Below, piece after piece: positions 40,880 to 46,852 of a DNA stretch of 46,852 nucleotides (position 1 is the stretch's first letter; every line of letters starts with the position of its first letter). Both the position numbers and the translations under genes were made by a program. The stretch comes from Sphingomonadales bacterium UBA2369 (GTDB lineage: Bacteria > Pseudomonadota > Alphaproteobacteria > Sphingomonadales > Sphingomonadaceae). The notes below the pieces were generated by a model. The model made no database searches and had not been told where the DNA came from. It worked only from the letters and a program-made list of their open reading frames with translations. The stretch is from NCBI GenBank assembly GCA_002344055.1, contig DDTH01000008.1:41097-87948 (forward strand), read 5' to 3'.

Positions 40880-41061
40880 GCCGCCGGTCTGGCGTTGAAG
40901 CTGCGGATCTTGCGGGAGCCGCACCACAATTCCAGCGGACGCTCGCCAATATATTGCTCGGCCTTGCGGGCGGCCGCGACGTCATCCTCGGCCTCGATCT
41001 CCTCGAAGCCCACAAACCGGCCTTCCGGCGCGCTCAGCACGTATAGCCGATAGTAATTCAC
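40876..41061 (-). CDS. Small 61-residue protein with a hairpin-covered start
   Basis: A compact soluble protein with the pattern YYRLYVLSAPEGRFVGFEEIEA...LELWCGSRKIRSF, familiar from sphingomonad genomes but of unknown function. The GTG giving MNYYRLYVL is preferred on homology-like grounds; a TTG 17 codons upstream is the alternative. The GTG lies in the 3' arm of an 18-bp hairpin and a GGGGGA ribosome-like stretch begins in the hairpin and ends in its bulge. It converges with the kinase gene, the two stop codons overlapping. Confidence 0.65.
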   Translation of the reverse strand: MNYYRLYVLSAPEGRFVGFEEIEAEDDVAAARKAEQYIGERPLELWCGSRKIRSFNARPAA

Positions 41062-41100
41062 ACCTGTCCCCCGCGACGCGAGCGTCACGGCAGGTGTGAA
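41057..41100 (-). promoter_or_regulatory. Long hairpin in the leader of the 61-residue gene
   Basis: On the minus strand the sequence reads TTCACACCTG, CCGTGACG, loop CTCG, CGTCGCGG, bulge GGGA, CAGGTGTGAA. The outer stem is a perfect 10 bp and the inner stem 8 bp with one G-T pair. The GTG start is in the outer stem and the likely Shine-Dalgarno G-run is partly in the inner stem and partly in the bulge. This arrangement would limit ribosome access, so a translational switch is possible. Confidence 0.6.
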
Positions 41101-41159
41101 GCAACTCCGCAAACCCGGCCATATACTGCATCAACATTGAGGCCGGGAACGCATGCGTC

Positions 41160-41190
41160 AAAAAGGGCGGACCCTTCCGGATCCGCCCTT
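41160..41190 (-). terminator. Rho-independent terminator of the EF-hand gene
   Basis: AAGGGCGGA and TCCGCCCTT (41163-41171 and 41182-41190) form a perfect 9-bp stem; the minus-strand transcript continues with a short T-run (TTTTTG). It lies 23 bases after the EF-hand stop. Confidence 0.8.
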
Positions 41191-41212
41191 CCATTTCACA
41201 GAGTGTTGATCG

Positions 41213-41791
41213 TCAGTTCTGCGGCGGGGGCGGGGGCGCACCGCGATGGCCCGGTCCGCCGCGACGGCCGCGACGCTCTTCCGGGCCGATCCGGCCGTCG
41301 CGATTGGCATCCATCCGGTCGAAGCGCTGCAGCGCGCGGTCGCGGAACTCCTGCGCGGTGATCGCGCCATTCTGGCCGAGCACAGCCATGCCCATGCGGG
41401 CGCCCGGACCGGCCTGACCGCGCGGTCCGCGCATGCCCCGCATCCCGCGCCGCTCGCCTTGCCCGCGCATCGCCATGCGCTGGCCGAACTCCTCGCGCGA
41501 AATCTGGCCGTCGCGATTGGTGTCGAGCCGGTCGAATGCCTGGTCGTGCCGCTCCGTACGGCGCTGCTGCATCGTCGCGCGGCGCTGCTCGGCAAGCTGG
41601 CGCAGTTCTTCGGCGGTCACCCGCCCATCGCGATTGGCGTCGAGCCGCTGGAAGCGCTGGTCGGCATTCGCCGCCACCTGATCGCGCGTCAGTTCGGCGC
41701 GCGGCGCGGGTGGAGCAGCCGGCTGGGCGATGGCGACACCGGCCGCGGCGACGGCCGCTCCGGCGAACAAGATCGTCTTGATGGCTTTCAT
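41213..41791 (-). CDS. Exported EF-hand calcium-binding protein
   Basis: A 192-residue periplasmic or outer-surface protein. It has a signal peptide (MKAIKTILFAGAAVAAAG, cleavage near AIAQ), then four EF-hand loops: DANRDGRVTAEE (51-62), DTNRDGQISREE (90-101), a degenerate one around 137-148 (QNGAITAQE, lacking the first and third ligands) and DANRDGRIGPEE (161-172). The middle is Arg/Gly/Met-rich and the end is a polyproline tail. Three good loops suggest real calcium binding. GGAAGAG precedes the ATG; an upstream start in the same frame would spoil the signal peptide. The upstream neighbour is the TonB receptor. Confidence 0.9.
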   Translation of the reverse strand: MKAIKTILFAGAAVAAAGVAIAQPAAPPAPRAELTRDQVAANADQRFQRLDANRDGRVTAEELRQLAEQRRATMQQRRTERHDQAFDRLDTNRDGQISREEFGQRMAMRGQGERRGMRGMRGPRGQAGPGARMGMAVLGQNGAITAQEFRDRALQRFDRMDANRDGRIGPEERRGRRGGPGHRGAPPPPPQN

Positions 41792-41926
41792 CGTCTGATA
41801 CTCTTCCTTCTCGAGGTGGAAACAGACCGCAGGAACGCGGCGGTGCCACATCCCTGCGCCTGTTCTGTCACACTCCGTTGTCGAAGGGCGGGAAAATTTG
41901 TCCCGCTTTGTATCCCTTCGCTCTCC

Positions 41927-44095
41927 TCAGAAGCTTACTCTCAGCGTCGCGCGGATGTCCCGCCCGGCCAGCGGCACGAAATCCTTGGTGAAGCTGGCAT
42001 GCCGCCGCGCCTCAACGTCGAACAGATTATTCGCGCTCAGCGTCAGGCTGGTCGGATTGTCGCGACCCAGCGGCCGCCAGGTGATCGCGGCATTGACCAT
42101 GGTGAAGCCGTCGGTCCGCGTCTCGAAGGCCGCGACGCGGTCCTGCTCGAAGACATGCTCCGCTTCGATCCGGCCTTCCAGCGCATCGGTGCGCGCCTGC
42201 ACACCCCCTCGCACACGCAACGGCGGGATACGTGGCGCGGCGCCGTCATTGTCGATCGTGACCTCGACATAATCGGCCGCGCCTTCGACGCCGAAGCGGA
42301 AATCGCCCACCCGCGCGACATCGGCCTCAACGCCCAGCTCGAAACCCCAATGTTCGGCGTCATTCTGGGCATATTGGAAGACGGGCAGGTCATCCTCTTC
42401 CGCGCCGGTCGCGGTCGAATAAATGAAATTGTCGAAGCGATTGTAGAATAATGTGCCGCTGAGCGAGAAATTGGGGCGGCCGATGCGGACAAAGGCTTCG
42501 CCGCCGATACTGCGTTCGGTGCCGAAGGTCGGATCGCCGATCTCGAATGCCTGCGTCGCGATATGCGGCCCGTCCGAATAAAGCTCCTCCGCCGACGGCG
42601 CCCGCTCGGACCGTGACAGGTTCACACCGGCGCGGACGAACGGCGCCAGTTCGAGCGACATTCCCGCCGCGACCGAAATGGCATCGAACGAACGGTCTAC
42701 GTTCAGCAGATCCGAATTGACATCGGTCTTCTCGTAGCGGCCTGCCAGTTCGATCTGCGCACCCCCGCCCAGCTCGATCTCCTGCAGCGCGAAGATGCCG
42801 ATCTGCGACGTGGTGTTGGCACCCAAGAAAGCCTCGGCGCCGGTCGCGTCGAAATCCCGGCGGAAGAACTGGCCGCCGAACGCGCCGCGCCAGCCGCTGC
42901 GATCAGCCTGGACCAATTCGAACCGGCCTTCCATGCCTTTCGTTTCGAACAGGGTACCGACCTCGTCGCCCTCATATTCGATATGGCTGTAATCGGCCGC
43001 GGCGAAGCGCACGCGCAATTGCTCGAGAAAACCGGAGCCGAGGTTGATCTCCGCCCGGAAATCGCCGCGCACCTGCTCCATCGCGATCGAGACCGGCACG
43101 TCGCCATGCTCGTGATCGTGCTCCTCTTCCTCGCCCTCTTCCTCGTGATGATGACCCGCGCCCGGCCGCGTCGGCACACCATAGCGGCTGTCGTAGAAGC
43201 TGAGCGAGGCGCCGATGCTGCCCCAGGGCCGGATCAGCGCTAGGCCGACGCCGCCCGTGCTCTGCCGGGTCGCACTGTTCGTCAATCTGCCGCGCTGATC
43301 CGCCAATTCGCGCAGTTCCGCCGCCTCATCGGCATGGCCTTCCTCATCTTCCTCAGCCGCATTCGCCAAAGTCTCGGCGCGCAACTGCGGCGACAGGATG
43401 AAGCCGCCCGTGCGCAAATCGTTGGTGTCGCGCCAGCTGCCGTCGAGATGCAGCACCAGCCCGCCGCCAAGCGACAGATCGACGCCGCCGCCCAGGCTGA
43501 TCTCGTCCGCCGCCGAGCCGTAGGCAGCGATACCGTCGACATGGACGATGCTGTCGTCCGGCACACGGCGCGGGATGCGGCGGTCGAACACGTTGACCGC
43601 ACCGCCGATCGCCTGCCCGCCGAACAAAAGGACGGCGGGGCCATGCAGCACCTCGATCCGGTCGGCGGTGAGCGGATCGATCGTCACGGCGTGATCGGCG
43701 GAGGTGTTGGACACGTCGATAGATCCGATCCCGTCGACGAGTACCCGCACCCGTTCGCCGCCGAAGCCACGCAGGATCGGTCGCGAGGCGCCGGGACTGA
43801 AAGAGGTCGCCGACACGCCCGGCAGCCGCGCCAGCGTGTCGCCGAGCTGCGGCTGCAGGTTGCGGGCAAGCGCGGTGCCCGAAAGGGTCGCGGTGCCGCC
43901 GAGCAGATCTAGCTGCCGCACGAACGGCGCGGTGACGACGATCTCCGCACTTTCCTGTTCGTGGACATGGTCCTGCGGCTCCGGCCGCTGGGCGCGGGTG
44001 GTGGGCGCCGGTTCGGCGGGAGCGGTCGGGGTCTGGGCGGCCGCCTGGCTGGAGACGAAGGCGGCGGACATCAGGAGCGCGATACGAATATTCAT
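41927..44095 (-). CDS. TonB-dependent outer-membrane receptor, ZnuD-like
   Basis: Predicted TonB-driven uptake barrel of 722 residues. It has a signal peptide ending near QAAAQ, a probable TonB box (AEIVVTAPFVRQ), a plug domain with SPGASRPILRGFGGERVRVLVDGIG and HGPAVLLFGGQAIGGAVNV, and a barrel ending in the usual aromatic (RVSF). A His/Glu-rich loop around 311-331 (HHHEEEGEEEEHDHEHGD) and further His/Glu segments resemble ZnuD, a zinc receptor, so zinc is the best guess. A smaller membrane protein gene lies upstream on the same strand. A GCGGGA/TCCCGC hairpin follows the stop. Confidence 0.88.
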   Translation of the reverse strand: MNIRIALLMSAAFVSSQAAAQTPTAPAEPAPTTRAQRPEPQDHVHEQESAEIVVTAPFVRQLDLLGGTATLSGTALARNLQPQLGDTLARLPGVSATSFSPGASRPILRGFGGERVRVLVDGIGSIDVSNTSADHAVTIDPLTADRIEVLHGPAVLLFGGQAIGGAVNVFDRRIPRRVPDDSIVHVDGIAAYGSAADEISLGGGVDLSLGGGLVLHLDGSWRDTNDLRTGGFILSPQLRAETLANAAEEDEEGHADEAAELRELADQRGRLTNSATRQSTGGVGLALIRPWGSIGASLSFYDSRYGVPTRPGAGHHHEEEGEEEEHDHEHGDVPVSIAMEQVRGDFRAEINLGSGFLEQLRVRFAAADYSHIEYEGDEVGTLFETKGMEGRFELVQADRSGWRGAFGGQFFRRDFDATGAEAFLGANTTSQIGIFALQEIELGGGAQIELAGRYEKTDVNSDLLNVDRSFDAISVAAGMSLELAPFVRAGVNLSRSERAPSAEELYSDGPHIATQAFEIGDPTFGTERSIGGEAFVRIGRPNFSLSGTLFYNRFDNFIYSTATGAEEDDLPVFQYAQNDAEHWGFELGVEADVARVGDFRFGVEGAADYVEVTIDNDGAAPRIPPLRVRGGVQARTDALEGRIEAEHVFEQDRVAAFETRTDGFTMVNAAITWRPLGRDNPTSLTLSANNLFDVEARRHASFTKDFVPLAGRDIRATLRVSF

Positions 44096-44244
44096 GGGGA
44101 TATTCCGAAATATGGAGCGCCGCCTCGGGGGGCAGGCGCGCGGGCAGCAGGACAGTGCGGCAGCCGCGCCATGCGGATTCGGGCCGGCATGTGGCCCGTG
44201 AAGCTGGCGCGGATGAGACCCCCGCGGTGCGCGGGAGCGGACCG

Positions 44245-44598
44245 TCAGGCGGCCGGAGGCTCCAACAAGGGCGCGACTGTTCTGCTTAAGCGCGAAAAAT
44301 CGTCGCCGCGCGCCGTGGGCACGGCATCGCGTACCGGCGCGCGCAGCTCATTCGACATTGGCGGCAGCACGAAGGCGGGCAGCATCATCGACCCGGCATC
44401 GGCCAGCGTGCCGCGCTTGGACGCGGCCGAGCCGGCGGCATCCTCCATATGCGCGACCGCCGCTTCGCCTTCATCGTCGGCATGCAAAGCGGCAGCGTGC
44501 GCCGCCGCATCCTGATGGACGCACATGGCGGCCGCCAAAGCTGTGCCGTTCACCAGCATCAGGGTCGCCATCATCAGCAGGGTCAGCACGCGCTTCAC
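44245..44598 (-). CDS. Small exported or membrane-anchored protein with histidine-rich tail (DUF2946-like)
   Basis: A 117-residue product. With the GTG start it opens MKRVLTLLMMATLMLVNGT, a hydrophobic segment that could be a signal or anchor, followed by a single cysteine (AMCVHQDAAAHAAALHADDEG) among several histidines. The rest is Ala-, Pro- and Met-rich with no known domain. Position just upstream of the ZnuD-like receptor and the His-rich segment resemble DUF2946-type proteins found beside metal-uptake genes. An ATG 14 codons upstream is the alternative start. The resemblance is weak and the metal role is inferred. Confidence 0.55.
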   Translation of the reverse strand: MKRVLTLLMMATLMLVNGTALAAAMCVHQDAAAHAAALHADDEGEAAVAHMEDAAGSAASKRGTLADAGSMMLPAFVLPPMSNELRAPVRDAVPTARGDDFSRLSRTVAPLLEPPAA

Positions 44599-44772
44599 GC
44601 GAATGAGATAACATCGCCAGTCACTGTTTTGCAAGGCCATGACACCCGGTCACCGCATTTCCTCGCGGCAATGCCACGGTTCGTCGGAGCCGAGTCCGCC
44701 GCCCGTGACTTTGCTAAGCTCCTGTTTATCAGCGGGAAGGCAAAGGTCGGTGGTGCCGATGCGGGAGGGACT

Positions 44773-45831
44773 ATGTTTGTACGCCATGTGAAACTGGCCG
44801 GGCTGCGGCTCGCACTTGCCGCCGCCATGATCGCGCCTTCGGGCCTCGCATCCGCCCCGGTCTCGGCCCAGCGTCCGGCAATTTCCCAGACTGAACGCGC
44901 TGCTCGCGCCGCACTGGAGGAGCGCCTCAACGCGCTCGGCCGCGCCTTTAACGGCGAGGTCGGCCTGGCCGTGCGCGACGTCGATACCGGCTATGTCGCC
45001 GCCTGGAACGGCACCCGCCTGTTTCCGCAGCAGAGCGTGAGCAAATTCTGGGTTCAGCTGACCGCCCTCGACGCAGTTGACCGCGGCCGGCTCAGCCTCG
45101 ACCGGCAGGTGACCTTGCGCTCTCAAGACCTCACCCTCTTCTCGCAGCCCATCGCCGCGCAGGTCGGCGCCAACGGCTACAGCACGACCATTCGCGACCT
45201 GATGCACCGCGCCATCACCCGCAGCGACAACACCGCCAACGATTTTATCCTGTGGCAGGCGGGCGGCCCGGAGGCGGTGCGCGCCTTCATCGCCCGCAAC
45301 AATATCGAGGGCGTGCGCTTCGGCCCCGGCGAGCGGCTGCTGCAGAGCGGGATTGGCGGCGTCACCTGGAACCAGACCATGTCCCGCCGCGGCGCCTTCG
45401 AAGCCGCGCGCGGCCAGGTCCCCGCCGCCACGCGCCGCCGCTTGTTCAACGATTACATCGCCGACCCGGTCGACGGCGCCTCTCCGCACGGCCTGACCTA
45501 CGGCCTCGCCAGGCTGCAGCGCGGCGAATTGCTCTCACCCGCCTCGACGCGGCATATGCTCAGCACACTGGCCCAGACTCGCACCGGCCCGAACCGCCTC
45601 GGCGGCGGCCTCGCACCCGGCTGGGTGCTCGGCCACAAGACCGGCACCGGCCAGGTCTGGGGCGGCGAGCAGGCCGGCTATAACGATATCGGCATCATCA
45701 CGTCGCCCGACGGCAAACATTATGCGCTGGCGGCGATGATCGGCCGCACCGGCGTGCCGCTGGCGACCCGGATGCGGCTGATGAACGAGGTGACCCGCGC
45801 CGCGATCGAATATCACAACACGCGGCGCTGA
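44773..45831 (+). CDS. Class A beta-lactamase-like serine hydrolase, no evident omega-loop glutamate
   Basis: An exported penicillin-interacting-fold protein of 352 residues. The signal peptide runs to about residue 33 (LASAPVSAQRP). The serine-hydrolase motifs are SVSK (Ser88, Lys91), SDN (151-153) and KTG (289-291). I cannot find the class A ExxLN omega-loop motif between SDN and KTG; that region reads FGPGERLLQSGIGGVTWNQ and then ARGQVPAATRR. Without that glutamate, efficient beta-lactam hydrolysis is doubtful, and a DD-peptidase-like or binding role is possible. GGGAGGG precedes the ATG closely. The gene is divergent from the histidine-rich small protein. Confidence 0.85.
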   Translation: MFVRHVKLAGLRLALAAAMIAPSGLASAPVSAQRPAISQTERAARAALEERLNALGRAFNGEVGLAVRDVDTGYVAAWNGTRLFPQQSVSKFWVQLTALDAVDRGRLSLDRQVTLRSQDLTLFSQPIAAQVGANGYSTTIRDLMHRAITRSDNTANDFILWQAGGPEAVRAFIARNNIEGVRFGPGERLLQSGIGGVTWNQTMSRRGAFEAARGQVPAATRRRLFNDYIADPVDGASPHGLTYGLARLQRGELLSPASTRHMLSTLAQTRTGPNRLGGGLAPGWVLGHKTGTGQVWGGEQAGYNDIGIITSPDGKHYALAAMIGRTGVPLATRMRLMNEVTRAAIEYHNTRR

Positions 45832-45840
45832 TCGGCGCGT

Positions 45841-46080
45841 TCAGGCGGGTACGTAAAAGCCCCAGACCCCGTTGGACAATTCGCCCGCCGCGAAACGCAG
45901 GGGCGGGTTGCCGGGCAGGTTGAATACCCAATAGGTGTGAAGCTGCTGCGGATGGGCCGGGTGCGGCAGTTGGACCGTTTCCTGCTCGGCTTGTCCCCAA
46001 TCCGCCTGCCAGATCGGGAAGCCGGCGAGCGTCAGACCATCATTTTCGAAGCCGAGATGCGCGACGCGCCAGCCCGCCAC
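45841..46080 (-). CDS. Small protein of unknown function downstream of a thiolase
   Basis: A 79-residue product starting MAGWRVAHLGFENDGLTLAGFPIW and ending ELSNGVWGFYVPA, rich in tryptophan, with no signal peptide or membrane helix. I do not recognise it. The start is a GTG one base after the thiolase stop codon, so it should be co-translated with the thiolase. It converges with the beta-lactamase-like gene, nine bases apart. Confidence 0.65.
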   Translation of the reverse strand: MAGWRVAHLGFENDGLTLAGFPIWQADWGQAEQETVQLPHPAHPQQLHTYWVFNLPGNPPLRFAAGELSNGVWGFYVPA

Positions 46081-46081
46081 G

Positions 46082-46852
46082 TCAAACCCGTTCGATCACG
46101 AGCGCGATGCCTTGGCCGACGCCGATGCACATCGTGCACAAAGCATAGCGCCCGCCCGTCCGCTGCAATTCCTCGGTCGCGGTCAGCGCCAGCCGCGCAC
46201 CCGACATGCCGAGCGGGTGGCCGAGCGCGATCGCGCCGCCATTGGGATTCACATGGGCCGCATCGTCCGGCAGCCCGAGCCGCCGCAGCACCGGCAAGGC
46301 CTGCGCGGCGAAGGCCTCGTTGAGTTCGATCACATCCATGTCGGCGATGGCGACGCCGAGCTTCGCGAGCAATTTCTCCGATGCCGGCGCCGGGCCGATG
46401 CCCATGATCCGCGGCGGCACGCCCGCCACGGCCGCGCCCAGGATGCGCGCGCGCGGCGTCAGGCCATTGCGCTTCGCCGCTTCCTCGGACGCTATGATGA
46501 GCGCGGCCGCGCCATCATTCACGCCGCTGGCATTGCCGGCGGTAACAGTCCCGTCGCCGCGCACGATCGGCTTCAATCTGCCGAGTTGCTCGACGCTGGT
46601 GACGCGCGGATGCTCGTCCGTATCGACCACGACCGGATCGCCCTTGCGCTGCGGGATCGACACCGCGGCGATCTCCGCCGCTAGCCGGCCATTGGTCTGC
46701 GCCGCCGCCGCCTTGGCCTGGCTGCGCACCGCGAAAGCGTCCTGATCCGCGCGGCTTATGCCGAATTCCTGCGCAACATTTTCACCTGTCGAGGGCATCG
46801 TGTCGTCGCCATAGGCACTCTTCATCTTCGGGTTCACGAAGCGCCAGCCGAT
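46082..46852 (-). CDS. Thiolase (probable 3-oxoadipyl-CoA thiolase), C-terminal part; N-terminus beyond window
   Basis: Thiolase that cleaves or forms beta-ketoacyl-CoA by Claisen chemistry. Only the last 257 codons are present; the frame is open to the right edge with in-frame IGWRF before the first internal start. The sequence MPSTGENVAQEFGISRADQDAFAVRSQ, then NEAFAAQALPVL, GHPLGMSGAR and the catalytic cysteine in LCTMCIGVGQG fits the PcaF/PaaJ subgroup (3-oxoadipyl-CoA thiolase of aromatic degradation) better than acetoacetyl-CoA thiolase, but the subgroup is not proved. The nucleophilic cysteine (N-terminal) is outside the window. Confidence 0.88.
   Translation of the reverse strand: MGWRFVNPKMKSAYGDDTMPSTGENVAQEFGISRADQDAFAVRSQAKAAAAQTNGRLAAEIAAVSIPQRKGDPVVVDTDEHPRVTSVEQLGRLKPIVRGDGTVTAGNASGVNDGAAALIIASEEAAKRNGLTPRARILGAAVAGVPPRIMGIGPAPASEKLLAKLGVAIADMDVIELNEAFAAQALPVLRRLGLPDDAAHVNPNGGAIALGHPLGMSGARLALTATEELQRTGGRYALCTMCIGVGQGIALVIERV

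Noticed and set aside
44605..44622. ATGTTATCTCATTC as a Zur box upstream of the histidine-rich small gene
   Set aside because: Only the left half matches the Zur palindrome; not enough to call a site. Mentioned as a check in the zinc finding.
1..46852. CRISPR arrays, phage genes, insertion sequences and integrases
   Set aside because: None seen: no regularly spaced direct repeats, no transposase or integrase motifs, and no att-like duplication at the tRNA gene.

Overview
The window is a gene-dense, high-GC bacterial chromosome segment. By gene content and order it looks like an alphaproteobacterium of the order Sphingomonadales. Supporting signs are a C4-pathway 5-aminolevulinate synthase, ubiquinone genes (ubiE-ubiB), rpsT beside dnaA, a TonB-dependent receptor, several small proteins of sphingomonad type, and the palindromic repeat built on the 'CTTCGACAAGCTCAG' core. 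This placement is inferred from protein and repeat recognition; no database search was run. I see no phage, insertion sequence or CRISPR array, so this is mostly core genome with some accessory genes.

Layout. 1-3650: a truncated palindromic repeat, trpS, a DUF4136 lipoprotein, a 51-residue gene behind a perfect FNR-type box, and an HD-GYP phosphodiesterase. 3651-7403: dnaA, its AT-richer upstream region, rpsT and mutM (all minus), with ubiE divergent from mutM. 6675-11739: a tight plus-strand run of ubiE, ubiB, coaBC, dut, a small exported protein and a MoeB/ThiF-type E1 enzyme. 11742-17358: minus-strand genes for an FKBP lipoprotein, topA, a two-domain crystallin-like secreted protein, dprA and plsY. 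17406-25707: murI, hemA behind a Fur-like box, two tandem membrane-GAF sensor-like proteins without a kinase domain, then rpiB-glyA-nrdR-RNA methyltransferase, which overlap or abut. 25802-32729: a small exported protein, rpsD, two tandem exported S9 peptidases and a divergent M28 lipoprotein peptidase. 32738-37842: palindromic repeats interleaved with a membrane protein, agmatine deiminase, a PF04120-like membrane protein, N-carbamoylputrescine amidase, a secreted hypothetical protein, a family 5 uracil-DNA glycosylase and folK. 37880-46852: tRNA-Lys(UUU), a VOC protein, a small membrane protein, an OmpR/EnvZ-type two-component pair, a 61-residue protein with a hairpin over its start codon, an EF-hand protein, a ZnuD-like TonB receptor with a small histidine-bearing membrane protein, a class A beta-lactamase-like hydrolase, a 79-residue protein and the C-terminal part of a thiolase.

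Genes that work together: aguA and aguB (agmatine to putrescine via N-carbamoylputrescine), ubiE and ubiB (ubiquinone), rpiB and glyA (central and one-carbon metabolism) with nrdR (dNTP control), the response regulator and histidine kinase, and the TonB receptor with its upstream small protein (probable metal uptake).

Most unusual observations: the FNR-box-linked 51-residue gene; three copies of a multi-hairpin palindromic element, one of which encodes the end of agmatine deiminase; a second repeat type that carries the folK start codon; a long hairpin covering the start of the 61-residue gene; the tandem kinase-less sensors; and the beta-lactamase-like protein with no recognisable omega-loop glutamate. 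Non-ATG start codons are common here.
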